Source: an uncultured Micrococcales bacterium
GTDB taxonomy: Bacteria; Actinomycetota; Actinomycetes; Actinomycetales; Microbacteriaceae
Length of the DNA: 19,109 nucleotides
Direction: 5' to 3'
Assembly (NCBI GenBank): GCA_913060985.1
Contig: CAJXTQ010000006.1
Span: forward strand, 1-19,109
A program made the translations under genes and the position numbers. Below are positions 1-6,785 of the stretch, piece after piece (within the stretch, counting starts at the first letter, position 1; every line of letters begins with the position of its first letter). The notes under the pieces were generated by a model. The model was not told the origin of the DNA and did not search any database. It saw only the letters and a program-made list of their open reading frames with translations.

Positions 1-18
1 CACCCATCGGGTGGGTTT
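1..18 (+). terminator. Tail of a Rho-independent terminator from the gene before the window (partial)
   Basis: Bases 1-5 (CACCC) pair with 9-13 (GGGTG) around the loop ATC, followed by GGTTT. The right arm runs on as GGGTGGGTTT, so the left arm probably extends beyond the window edge. This would end transcription of the preceding unseen gene just before the DUF805 gene. Only part of the structure is visible. Confidence 0.45.
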
Positions 19-23
19 AGTGT
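18..23 (+). promoter_or_regulatory. Candidate -10 element for the DUF805 gene (leaderless layout)
   Basis: TAGTGT ends six bases before the GTG start at 30, and no Shine-Dalgarno site lies between. Transcription would begin at or next to the start codon. The -35 position falls outside the window, so this is inferred from the hexamer and its spacing alone. Confidence 0.35.
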
Positions 24-29
24 TTAACC

Positions 30-602
30 GTGAGTCAAATCGGGTTTGTTGAATCAGTGGGAAATGCCCTGCGTGGATATGCGAAATTCAAGGGCACCTC
101 AACTAGAAGCGAGTACTGGTGGTTCGTATTGTTTTTGCTTCTCGCCTCGCTGACTACCGGTTTATTGGACAGCCTTTTGTATCCAACGGGAAATGTGAAT
201 TTCGACACTGTACTGAGAGGCCAACAAGCGTTGCCTGTTGCCCCGTTCACACTTGTATCGCTTCTTATTTTTGCTTTACCCACCCTTGCTCTCACGGCTC
301 GGAGGTTTCACGATGCTGGACACAGCGCAAAGTGGCTCTATCTTTTACTAATCCCCGGAGGATATGCCGTACTTGCAATTACCGGCACAGCGTTAATTAT
401 TTTTACCTACGGAACAGTTGGTTTGGAGCTATTGCTTCCGATTTATTTCCTTATTTTTCCAGTGGCTGTGTCCAGCTTTGGCCTGGGAATTGTTTACCTT
501 GTATTACTGACTAAGCCCACGAGGACCTTTTTTGAAGGAAATCTTTTCGCCGAACCAAACATCCCCGATTGGCCTTACGGACTGGAGGGGTCAACTTCTT
601 GA
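30..602 (+). CDS. DUF805 family integral membrane protein
   Basis: A 190-residue membrane protein of the DUF805 family, whose biochemical role is not established. The family signature is visible: an N-terminal soluble stretch with KFKGTSTRSEYWW (about residues 19-31), then a hydrophobic segment (31-50), a second (72-90), the conserved RRFHDAGHSAKW motif (91-102), and hydrophobic segments at about 103-125 and 133-160. The C-terminal FFEGNLFAEPN matches the usual end of these proteins. The start is GTG, with no ribosome site but a -10-like TAGTGT six bases upstream, so translation may be leaderless. It is flanked by a terminator remnant on the left and the rpsO promoter on the right, so it is probably a one-gene unit. 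Family assignment is firm; function is unknown. Confidence 0.88.
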   Translation: MSQIGFVESVGNALRGYAKFKGTSTRSEYWWFVLFLLLASLTTGLLDSLLYPTGNVNFDTVLRGQQALPVAPFTLVSLLIFALPTLALTARRFHDAGHSAKWLYLLLIPGGYAVLAITGTALIIFTYGTVGLELLLPIYFLIFPVAVSSFGLGIVYLVLLTKPTRTFFEGNLFAEPNIPDWPYGLEGSTS

Positions 603-604
603 CC

Positions 605-629
605 TAGCTATTTGTTTCAAACAAAGCTA
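605..629. promoter_or_regulatory. Inverted repeat over the rpsO promoter (possible operator)
   Basis: TTTGTTT (611-617) and AAACAAA (619-625) form a perfect palindrome around a single C. Outside them TAGC (605-608) pairs with GCTA (626-629). The right edge overlaps the -10-like TAAGAT (628-633). Position and symmetry suggest a protein-binding site. A weak terminator for the DUF805 gene is an alternative, but there is no T run after it. Confidence 0.35.
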
Positions 630-633
630 AGAT
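628..633 (+). promoter_or_regulatory. Candidate -10 element for rpsO
   Basis: TAAGAT matches the TAnnnT pattern and would give a start near 640 and a leader of about 80 bases before the rpsO ATG. A TTGACC at 599-604 resembles a -35 but is 23 bases away, too far to pair with it, so the -35 is weak or absent. Confidence 0.4.
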
Positions 634-652
634 GGCGGGGTTGCCGTGTATC

Positions 653-700
653 GGCCGCGGAGCCAGAGGGTTTCTAGCAAAAGGTTAGAAACGCCGCGCT
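653..700 (+). promoter_or_regulatory. Structured 5' leader of rpsO
   Basis: GTTTCTA (670-676) and TAGAAAC (686-692) form a perfect 7-bp stem with a nine-base loop. It is enclosed by CGCGG (656-660) pairing with CCGCG (694-698). The structure ends about ten bases before the Shine-Dalgarno AAGGA (711-715). S15 represses its own mRNA through leader structures in several bacterial groups, so an autoregulatory element is plausible here. This is inference from position and pairing. Confidence 0.4.
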
Positions 701-720
701 GTGATTTAGAAAGGATCAGA

Positions 721-990
721 ATGGCTTTAGAAAAAAGCGTAAAAGCTGAAATTGTCAAAGAATATGCAACCCATGAGGGTGATACAGGTTCTCCAGAGGT
801 ACAGATCGCCGTTTTGACCAGGCGAATCACAGACCTCACCGAGCACATGAAAACCCACAAGCACGACCACCACTCACGAAGAGGGCTCCTGCTTCTTGTA
901 GGTCAGCGCAAGCGCCTGCTTGGGTATCTTCAAAATGTTGATATCGAGAGATACCGTGCTTTGATTGCCAAGCTTGGACTTCGTAGATAA
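721..990 (+). CDS. rpsO: 30S ribosomal protein S15
   Basis: Ribosomal protein S15 binds the central domain of 16S rRNA early in small-subunit assembly and contributes to intersubunit bridging. The product is 89 residues, the usual length. It carries the family hallmarks THEGDTGSPEVQIAVLT (about 18-34), HKHDHHSRRGLL (about 45-56) and the end YRALIAKLGLRR. The frame is open back to 646, but the ATG at 721 is chosen because it gives the family N-terminus MALEKSVKAE and has AAGGA (711-715) six bases upstream. The preceding 80 bases can fold and may serve S15 autoregulation. A strong terminator follows at 1003-1034, so rpsO looks largely transcribed on its own ahead of pnp. Confidence 0.97.
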   Translation: MALEKSVKAEIVKEYATHEGDTGSPEVQIAVLTRRITDLTEHMKTHKHDHHSRRGLLLLVGQRKRLLGYLQNVDIERYRALIAKLGLRR

Positions 991-1002
991 TTCAGTTTTG
1001 AC

Positions 1003-1034
1003 AAAAACCCTCCATCTTTTGGTGGAGGGTTTTT
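1003..1034 (+). terminator. Rho-independent terminator after rpsO
   Basis: Bases 1003-1016 (AAAAACCCTCCATC) pair with 1021-1034 (GGTGGAGGGTTTTT) around a TTTT loop. This makes a 14-bp stem with one T-G pair and a built-in T run. It separates rpsO from the pnp unit. Confidence 0.92.
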
Positions 1035-1058
1035 ATGTTTTATTTCTGGCTTGACTGC

Positions 1059-1064
1059 TAGGCT
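1059..1064 (+). promoter_or_regulatory. Candidate -10 element for the pnp unit
   Basis: TAGGCT lies 25 bases after the rpsO terminator. The identical hexamer precedes thyX, dapA and dapF. It would give a start near 1071 and a leader of about 150 bases. TTGACT at 1051-1056 is too close to act as its -35; it could instead pair with TTAGGC (1075-1080) at an 18-base spacing. Confidence 0.35.
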
Positions 1065-1070
1065 GAGATT

Positions 1071-1222
1071 GGAGTTAGGCCGAGGGTTGGGTCATCGGTG
1101 GAAAAATCTGGAGTTCTTCCAGGTCTTTTGACTGAGGACCAAACCTTCTAGGTGAGCTACGGATGGTTCACCGCTCCCACTTGCTAGGTGATGCCTGGCT
1201 ATGTCTTAAAGAAGGAGTGACC
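1071..1222 (+). promoter_or_regulatory. Untranslated leader of pnp with possible hairpins
   Basis: About 150 bases without a gene. Small stems are possible: CTGGA (1108-1112) with TCCAG (1118-1122), and GGTGA (1152-1156) with TCACC (1168-1172). CTAGGTGA occurs twice (1148-1155 and 1184-1191). A second TTGACT at 1128-1133 could belong to another promoter. PNPase autoregulates through a folded leader in Escherichia coli; similar control here is only a suggestion. Confidence 0.3.
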
Positions 1223-3418
1223 TTGGAGGGTCCAGAAATTAAATCAGCCGAATGCGTTATCGACAACGGAAAATTCGGCAAGCGAACAGTTCGATTTGAA
1301 ACCGGCAGACTTGCTCAACAGGCGCAGGGTTCGGCGGTTGCATACATCGATGAAGAAACTATGCTTTTCAGCGCAACAACCGCTTCAAAGCAACCAAAAG
1401 ATCAATTCGATTTTTTCCCACTAACAATTGACGTCGAGGAGCGGATGTATGCCGCAGGAAAAATACCGGGAAGCTTCTTTCGCAGGGAGGGAAGACCTTC
1501 AACCGAAGCTATTCTTACTTGCCGTCTAATTGACCGCCCTTTGCGCCCTTCCTTCGTGGATGGACTTCGCAACGAGGTGCAGGTTGTCGTTACAGTTCTA
1601 AGCATTGAGCCTGATGAGCTTTACGATGTTTTGGCAATCAACGCCGCCAGTATGTCCACACAGCTTGCGGGTCTTCCGTTCTCTGGTCCTATTGGTGGTG
1701 TTCGAGTGGCGCTGATAGATGATCAGTGGGTGGCTTTTCCCAAAAACGAAATGCTCAAGGATGCAACATTCGACATGGTGGTTGCCGGACGAGTTGTTGG
1801 CGAGGGTTCAAAGCAGGATGTCGCCATCATGATGGTGGAGGCAGAAGCCACTGACAACGCAATGGACCTCATTGAAGCAGGAAAGAAAGCTCCTACCGAA
1901 GAGGTTGTTGCCGAGGGTCTGGAGGCTGCAAAGCCTTTCATCAAGGCATTGATTGAGGCCCAGCAGAGTCTTGCCGATCAGGCGGCCAAAGAAACCGCTG
2001 ATTACCCAGTGTTCTTGCCCTACGAGGATGAGGTATTCGAGCTGGTTGCTAATCACGCAGAAAAAGAACTTGCCGAGGTTTACAAAATTGCCGATAAGCA
2101 GAAGCGTCAGGAAGCAGACGATGAGCTGAAGGAAAAGACCTTCGAGGCCATTAGTGAAAAACTGGACGAGGAGCAGCTTGTTCAGTTTGGGGCGGCATAT
2201 AAATCTCTGACCAAGAAGATTGTTCGAGGCAGAGTACTGGCTGAGGGTATTCGCATTGATGGACGTGGACCCCGCGATATTCGTGATCTAGACGCCGAGG
2301 TGGAGATTATCCCCAGAACCCACGGTTCGGCACTGTTCCAGAGGGGCGAGACCCAAATTATGGGTGTTACCACATTGAATATGTTGAAAATGGAGCAGAC
2401 AATTGACGCTTTGCATCCAGAGACCACCAAGCGCTACATGCATCACTACAACTTCCCTCCCTACTCGACTGGAGAAACTGGTCGAGTCGGAACGCCAAAG
2501 CGTCGTGAGATTGGTCACGGTGCGCTGGCTGAGCGTGCCCTGGTTCCGGTTTTGCCAAAGCGCGAGGACTTCCCTTATGCAATTAGGCAGGTCAGTGAGG
2601 CAATGGGATCTAATGGTTCAACCTCAATGGGATCAGTTTGTGCCTCAACATTGAGTATGTTCAACGCTGGTGTACCTTTGCGCGCGCCGGTTGCGGGTAT
2701 TGCAATGGGACTTGTAAGCGATGAGGTTGATGGTGAGACCCGTTATGCAGCGCTGACAGACATTCTTGGAGCTGAGGATGCACTCGGCGATATGGACTTC
2801 AAGGTTGCAGGAACCAAGAACTTTATAACTGCAATCCAGCTTGATACCAAGCTTGATGGAATTCCAGCTAGTGTTCTTGGAGGGGCTTTGGCGCAGGCCA
2901 AAGAGGCTCGTTTGCACATTTTGGATGTGATGAATGAAGTTATTGACGAGCCTGATGAGATGAGCCCTTACGCTCCTCGAATCATCACAATCCAAATTCC
3001 TGTTGACAAGATTGGTGAGGTTATCGGACCCAAGGGCAAGGTAATCAACGAGATCCAGGATGAGACCGGAGCTGACATTTCGATTGATGATGACGGAACC
3101 GTCTACATCGGCTCTGATGAGGGCGCGAAAGCCGAAGAGGCAAAAGCTCGAATCAATGCAATTGCCAACCCGCACGTTCCGGAGGTTGGCGAACAGTATC
3201 TCGGTACCATCGTCAAGCTGGCTGCATTCGGAGCATTTATTTCGCTGATGCCCGGTAGGGATGGCCTGTTGCACGTCTCAGAGATGAAGAGCCTAAGTGG
3301 CGGAAAGCGGATTGAGAACGTTGAGGACGTTGTCTCTGTGGGACAGAAGATTCAGGTTGAAATCGCCAAAATTGATGACAGGGGAAAGCTCAGTCTGAAA
3401 ATGGTGGAAGCTGAATAA
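1223..3418 (+). CDS. pnp: Polyribonucleotide nucleotidyltransferase (PNPase)
   Basis: PNPase degrades RNA 3'-to-5' by phosphorolysis, releasing nucleoside diphosphates, and can also add tails. The product is 731 residues with the full domain set: first RNase PH domain with FFRREGRPSTEAIL, the all-alpha linker, a second RNase PH domain with GETQIMGVTTL and the catalytic-site stretch GDMDFKVAGT, a KH domain from about residue 592 (IGEVIGPKGKVINEI) and an S1 domain from about 656 to the end. The frame is open to an ATG at 1163. TTG at 1223 is preferred because it gives the actinobacterial N-terminus M-EGPEIK and has AAGGAG (1212-1217) five bases upstream. GTG at 1217 is an alternative but overlaps that site. 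The M16 gene follows directly after the stop. Confidence 0.97.
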   Translation: MEGPEIKSAECVIDNGKFGKRTVRFETGRLAQQAQGSAVAYIDEETMLFSATTASKQPKDQFDFFPLTIDVEERMYAAGKIPGSFFRREGRPSTEAILTCRLIDRPLRPSFVDGLRNEVQVVVTVLSIEPDELYDVLAINAASMSTQLAGLPFSGPIGGVRVALIDDQWVAFPKNEMLKDATFDMVVAGRVVGEGSKQDVAIMMVEAEATDNAMDLIEAGKKAPTEEVVAEGLEAAKPFIKALIEAQQSLADQAAKETADYPVFLPYEDEVFELVANHAEKELAEVYKIADKQKRQEADDELKEKTFEAISEKLDEEQLVQFGAAYKSLTKKIVRGRVLAEGIRIDGRGPRDIRDLDAEVEIIPRTHGSALFQRGETQIMGVTTLNMLKMEQTIDALHPETTKRYMHHYNFPPYSTGETGRVGTPKRREIGHGALAERALVPVLPKREDFPYAIRQVSEAMGSNGSTSMGSVCASTLSMFNAGVPLRAPVAGIAMGLVSDEVDGETRYAALTDILGAEDALGDMDFKVAGTKNFITAIQLDTKLDGIPASVLGGALAQAKEARLHILDVMNEVIDEPDEMSPYAPRIITIQIPVDKIGEVIGPKGKVINEIQDETGADISIDDDGTVYIGSDEGAKAEEAKARINAIANPHVPEVGEQYLGTIVKLAAFGAFISLMPGRDGLLHVSEMKSLSGGKRIENVEDVVSVGQKIQVEIAKIDDRGKLSLKMVEAE

Positions 3419-4750
3419 TTGACCAAGCTTGAACTGCTGGAGCCCTTCGTCGAGATCAATTCGGCGGAGGGCACCACTATTAAAAGGACACTTTTACCGA
3501 ATGGTCTTCGAGTCCTCACAGAAACTGTCCCTGCCTCGCCAAGTGTCTCTATTGCTATAAGTGTTTCCGTCGGCTCACGCGATGAAGTGGAGGGTCAATT
3601 CGGCTCCACCCATTTTTTGGAACACCTTCTATTCAAGGGGACAAAAAGGCGAAGCGCTAAAGAGATAGCGGAGGCCTTTGATTCTGTCGGCGCATCCTCA
3701 AATGCGGCAACCGCCAAGGAATACACAAGCTATTACGCGCGAGTTCAAAACTCTGCTCTGCCTCTAGCTGTCGACGTGCTCACCGACATGGTCACCAGTT
3801 CAGTTTTGGATTCCAAGGAGTTTGAGCTTGAGAGAACCGTCATTTTAGAAGAGTTAGCGATGGTCCAAGATGACCCTGAGGATGTTGCCCACGAGGCTTC
3901 GAGCGCTGCGGTATTGGGAGAAAAAGACCCGCTTGGAAGGCCTATCGGCGGGACTGCCGAAACAATCAACGCAGTCGGTCGCGAGGATGTTTTCAGTCAT
4001 TACTTGGCAAATTATCGCTTGCAGGATTTGGTTATTACGGCCGCCGGTGGCGTTGATCATGATGAGCTGGTGAACCTGGCTGTAAAGAATTTTGAGTTAT
4101 CGGAATTGGATATGAACCAAAATGCTAAACCTGCGCGCAGAAAGCTTGGCTCAAGAGAGTTCAGTCCTGAAAGAGGATTTGTCTCAGTGCATAAAGAAAC
4201 TCAGCAGGCAAATGTTGCAATAGCCATGCCCGGTGTGTCCGCAATGGACGAATCCCGCTACGCCATGGGTGTTCTGAACACTATTTTGGGTGGCGGGATG
4301 AGCAGCCGACTATTTCAGGAAATCAGAGAAAAAAGAGGTCTGGCCTACAGCGTTTACTCCTTCAATCAAGGCTATTCGGATGCTGGGCTGTTTGGCATGT
4401 TCGCTGGAACAAGTCCCAAAAACGCTTCGGAGGTGGCGAAACTATTGCATGAGCAACTGCTCAGTGTCGCCAATCATGGGGTGAGTGATGCGGAGTACGA
4501 GTTGGCTCGCGGAAATATTGCTGGAGGTTTGGCCTTGAGGTTTGAATCAAGCCAGGCAAGGATGAACCGGTTGCTTTCAGCAGAGCTTTCCATGGGCAAA
4601 TTTATAGGCCTGAACGAAACTCTCGATAACTTCAACAAGGTCTCGAAAGACGAGATCCAACAGCTTGCTGCAAAGCTCGCCAATTCCCCGAAATCGCTTG
4701 TTGTTGTGGGCGATGGAGAGTTCGATTCGATGCAGGGGTTGATACATTAG
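3419..4750 (+). CDS. M16 family zinc metallopeptidase (insulinase/processing-peptidase type)
   Basis: A 443-residue M16 peptidase, normal length for the bacterial single-chain type. The inverted zinc motif HFLEH is at residues 65-69, with glutamates E144/E145 in ILEEL at the distance expected for the third ligand, so the enzyme should be active. The C-terminal half has the family stretch LGGGMSSRLFQEIREKRGLAYSVYS split across residues near 290-315. No signal peptide is visible, so it is probably cytoplasmic; the substrate is unknown. It starts with TTG immediately after the pnp TAA (TAATTG), with a weak GGTGGAAG site (3403-3410) inside pnp, which points to translational coupling. A peptidase gene after pnp is a common arrangement in actinobacteria and also in some Firmicutes. 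Confidence 0.94.
   Translation: MTKLELLEPFVEINSAEGTTIKRTLLPNGLRVLTETVPASPSVSIAISVSVGSRDEVEGQFGSTHFLEHLLFKGTKRRSAKEIAEAFDSVGASSNAATAKEYTSYYARVQNSALPLAVDVLTDMVTSSVLDSKEFELERTVILEELAMVQDDPEDVAHEASSAAVLGEKDPLGRPIGGTAETINAVGREDVFSHYLANYRLQDLVITAAGGVDHDELVNLAVKNFELSELDMNQNAKPARRKLGSREFSPERGFVSVHKETQQANVAIAMPGVSAMDESRYAMGVLNTILGGGMSSRLFQEIREKRGLAYSVYSFNQGYSDAGLFGMFAGTSPKNASEVAKLLHEQLLSVANHGVSDAEYELARGNIAGGLALRFESSQARMNRLLSAELSMGKFIGLNETLDNFNKVSKDEIQQLAAKLANSPKSLVVVGDGEFDSMQGLIH
4743..4748 (+). promoter_or_regulatory. Candidate -10 element for dapB inside the M16 gene end
   Basis: TACATT fits TAnnnT and ends six bases before the dapB ATG, the same layout as for thyX, dapA, ftsK and dapF. There is no clear -35 and dapB could equally be read from the pnp transcript, so confidence is low. 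Confidence 0.25.
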
Positions 4751-4754
4751 GCGC

Positions 4755-5465
4755 ATGGCAGAAACAGTATGTGTTGTTGGTACCGGTCGGATGGGCTCGC
4801 TAGCTCTTGAAATTATCGAGCAGACAGAGGGTCTTCAGCTGCATTCGGCATTGAATTCAAAATCCTCTCTGGATGAGATGGCGGGTGCCGATACGGTAGT
4901 GGACTTCACAAGGTTTGATGTTAGTCAGGAAGTTGTAAAAAAGGCTCTGGCCAATAAGCAGAATGTCATTATCGGGACTAGCGGTTGGGACCAGCAGGCG
5001 GTGGCCGAACTTAGGAAACAAGCTGGCAATCAATCAGTTCTATTGGTTCCAAATTTCAGTGTCGGCTCTATGCTTTTGCAAATGTTCAGTGCCTCAGCGG
5101 CAAAGTTTTTTGATTCAGTTGAGATCATTGAGGGCCACCACCAACACAAGGTTGACTCACCATCCGGAACCGCGGTGAGGACTGCCGAGGTGATGGCCGA
5201 GGCTCGGGGCAGTGACTTTGAATCTCCAAGCACCGATCAGCGAGCAAGGGGCGAGGTTGTACGAGGGGTCCCAATTCACTCGCTGAGAATGCAGGGAATT
5301 TCGGCCATGCAAGAGGTGAATCTCGGAAATGATTTTGAGTCGTTGAAGCTTTCCCACAACACCAACTCTCACCAGGCGTACGCCAAGGGGATGCAGCTCG
5401 CCATGCTATCGGTTGGCCGAATGAGTGGGGTCAATGTTGGTCTCGCAAGCTTAATTTCAGACTGA
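4755..5465 (+). CDS. dapB: 4-hydroxy-tetrahydrodipicolinate reductase
   Basis: DapB reduces 4-hydroxy-tetrahydrodipicolinate to tetrahydrodipicolinate with NAD(P)H, the second dedicated step toward diaminopimelate and lysine. It follows DapA, which is also encoded in this window. The nucleotide-binding loop GTGRMG is at residues 10-15, and the catalytic region EGHHQHKVDSPSGTA at about 126-140 holds the histidine pair, the lysine and the DSPSGT substrate loop. At 236 residues it is slightly short for the family but all core motifs are present. ATG lies four bases after the M16 stop; the upstream ribosome site is weak, and a -10-like TACATT sits six bases before it. The next gene overlaps its stop codon. 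Confidence 0.96.
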   Translation: MAETVCVVGTGRMGSLALEIIEQTEGLQLHSALNSKSSLDEMAGADTVVDFTRFDVSQEVVKKALANKQNVIIGTSGWDQQAVAELRKQAGNQSVLLVPNFSVGSMLLQMFSASAAKFFDSVEIIEGHHQHKVDSPSGTAVRTAEVMAEARGSDFESPSTDQRARGEVVRGVPIHSLRMQGISAMQEVNLGNDFESLKLSHNTNSHQAYAKGMQLAMLSVGRMSGVNVGLASLISD

Positions 5466-5905
5466 TGACCACAAAAATTTGGATTGCGGTAATGACCGCT
5501 CTCAGTGCTTTGTATCTTGGGCTGATGCTGCAGCGTGGCATAGTGCTGATATCGGATCCAAATCTGCTTGTAAAAATATTGGGATTGGCATTGCTGCTGT
5601 TACCAATGTTTGCTTTTTGGGCGATAGCTCGGGAGATTGGCTTTGGTCTCTCAAGCGAGAGACTGGCAAGAAAGATTTCTCAGCAGAGCTTTGATCAACT
5701 CGGCCTTGAACTTAGACCTTCGGGGAGGGCTACCAAAGAAAGTGCTGAGAGAGCGTTTGAGCAAATAAGTGAACTTTTGCAAAAAGATGAGACCTGGCAG
5801 AACTGGTTTTTGCTCGGGGTCGCCTATGAGGCAAACGGCGATAGGCGAAGGGCTCGAGGTTCGATAAGGAAGGCTATCGAGCTAGAGCGCTCTGCAAGCG
5901 CTTGA
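5465..5905 (+). CDS. Small membrane protein with a TPR-like C-terminus
   Basis: A 146-residue protein of unknown function. Two hydrophobic segments, at about residues 5-24 and 35-55, precede a charged cytoplasmic-looking region. The last 50 residues (from about SAERAFEQISELL to the end) have the alternating helix pattern of a tetratricopeptide repeat, with WFLLGVAYEANGDRRRA resembling the TPR signature. The ATG overlaps the last base of the dapB stop (TGATG), so it is translationally coupled to dapB. Its end overlaps by 32 bases the end of the opposing DUF4395 gene. A scaffold role at the membrane would be a guess. Length, coupling and codon continuity make it a real gene. Confidence 0.82.
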   Translation: MTTKIWIAVMTALSALYLGLMLQRGIVLISDPNLLVKILGLALLLLPMFAFWAIAREIGFGLSSERLARKISQQSFDQLGLELRPSGRATKESAERAFEQISELLQKDETWQNWFLLGVAYEANGDRRRARGSIRKAIELERSASA

Positions 5906-6308
5906 TTCTTAGATACATCACACAACCCAGACAGAAGTCGAAGTAGGCGTTCAGGGCGCTGGCGACAAAGACCACGCCTAATCCGACAAGCGAACCAGTT
6001 AGCGGGTTTACCAGGGCAACCAATAGACCAAGAGTGCTAACTGTTAGGCCAACCTGCTGAGCGAATCTGGGCGGCCTGGGGTCTTCCAGGTATTCGGGTT
6101 CACCCAATCTGGGCCTGAGGACTTTGAAAAGCATGCTGTAAGGGTGGGTAGCTGGTGCAAAAACCCCCCAAGCAAAAAGCGCAAACACTATTGAGAGCAT
6201 AAATATCCCCAAGCCCGCATCAAGTTGGGCAAGGACAAACCCGGAAAGGGAAATAAGACTGGTAATTCCGGCGCCGATTCTTGGCGCCCGTGGGTCAATT
6301 CGTTGCAT
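5874..6308 (-). CDS. DUF4395 family integral membrane protein
   Basis: A 144-residue membrane protein of the DUF4395 family, function unknown. Hydrophobic segments lie at about residues 12-28, 33-50, 85-100 and 104-122. The family block HPYSMLFKVLRPRLGEP (55-71) followed by LEDPRPPRFAQ is intact. A CxxC pair, C126 and C129 in FCLGCVMYL, follows the last membrane segment. The start overlaps the end of the upstream thioredoxin-like gene by 14 bases, so the two are co-transcribed and probably translationally coupled. The CxxC together with a thioredoxin partner suggests a disulfide exchange or membrane redox function, which is inference. Its 3' end overlaps the converging TPR-like gene by 32 bases. 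Confidence 0.9.
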   Translation of the reverse strand: MQRIDPRAPRIGAGITSLISLSGFVLAQLDAGLGIFMLSIVFALFAWGVFAPATHPYSMLFKVLRPRLGEPEYLEDPRPPRFAQQVGLTVSTLGLLVALVNPLTGSLVGLGVVFVASALNAYFDFCLGCVMYLRIKRLQSALAR

Positions 6309-6705
6309 TTGCCGTTTCTCTCAAATTCAATTCTGAAATTTGCTTCTTCGTAATTGCTCCACTGATTCTTCGGAGGATGCTGCCGTCCTGTCCGATTTGC
6401 AACAGGGTAGGAGTTTGCTTGATCTGAAACTTTGCTGCCAGGTCCAACCTGTTGGAAACGTCAACTTCGGCGTAGCCCAGTGAGGCTGCTTCTAGATTTC
6501 TTCTCACTTGTGGGCACTTGGAGCAGAATTCGGTGGTAAAAAGTAAAAGCTCGGCCCCCGTGGCACTCGCCTCAACACCGATTACTTTCTCCAACTCAAC
6601 CCTTTTTGGAACTACTCCTAGCCACTGAATACCGCCGAGCTTGTATCCAAAGCCAAGCGCAAGGGTGACTGCAATCAGCAGAAGAGTCGAGACCAGAATT
6701 TCCAT
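6295..6705 (-). CDS. Membrane-anchored thioredoxin-like protein
   Basis: A 136-residue protein with one N-terminal hydrophobic segment (about residues 2-20) and a thioredoxin-fold domain. The active site is FCSKCP (C61, C64), preceded by the strand ELLLFTT. The typical cis-proline region appears as IKQTPTLLQIG. The longest frame begins with TTG at 6753, but ATG at 6705 is preferred because the membrane segment follows it directly and a TAGTTT hexamer lies seven bases upstream. Basic residues after the anchor (K22, K34, R35) leave the side of the membrane uncertain: the positive-inside rule would put the domain in the cytoplasm, whereas thiol oxidoreductases with anchors are usually outside. 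It forms a pair with the DUF4395 gene and is divergent from thyX. Confidence 0.85.
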   Translation of the reverse strand: MEILVSTLLLIAVTLALGFGYKLGGIQWLGVVPKRVELEKVIGVEASATGAELLLFTTEFCSKCPQVRRNLEAASLGYAEVDVSNRLDLAAKFQIKQTPTLLQIGQDGSILRRISGAITKKQISELNLRETANATN

Positions 6706-6712
6706 AAACAAA

Positions 6713-6718
6713 AAACTA
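6713..6718 (-). promoter_or_regulatory. Candidate -10 element for the thioredoxin/DUF4395 pair
   Basis: On the reverse strand TAGTTT ends seven bases before the ATG at 6705. No Shine-Dalgarno site is present. A TTGACA on the same strand (6730-6735) is only 11 bases away, too close to act as its -35. Confidence 0.35.
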
Positions 6719-6772
6719 AAACAGGTTGTTGTCAAATCTGATGTTGCTACCAATTGTTTAGCTTGCCCGCAT

Positions 6773-6778
6773 TAGGCT
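6773..6778 (+). promoter_or_regulatory. Candidate -10 element for thyX (leaderless layout)
   Basis: TAGGCT ends seven bases before the GTG start at 6786. The intervening GACCCTC contains no ribosome site, so the mRNA probably begins at or beside the start codon. No good -35 is visible. Confidence 0.5.
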
Positions 6779-6785
6779 GACCCTC

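Noticed and set aside
599..627. TTGACC at 599-604 as a -35 for rpsO
   Set aside because: The only good -10 (TAAGAT, 628) is 23 bases away, and no TAnnnT exists at the correct distance.
646..720. N-terminal extension of rpsO by 25 residues
   Set aside because: The extra residues do not belong to S15, and the ATG at 721 has a proper ribosome site and gives the normal 89-residue product.
2645..3274. 209-residue open frame on the strand opposite pnp
   Set aside because: It lies wholly within strongly coding pnp, has no recognisable domain or ribosome site, and its composition reads as an antisense shadow.
6730..6735. TTGACA on the reverse strand as a -35 for the thioredoxin gene
   Set aside because: It is only 11 bases from the TAGTTT hexamer, and a 17-base spacing would place the -10 against the ATG.
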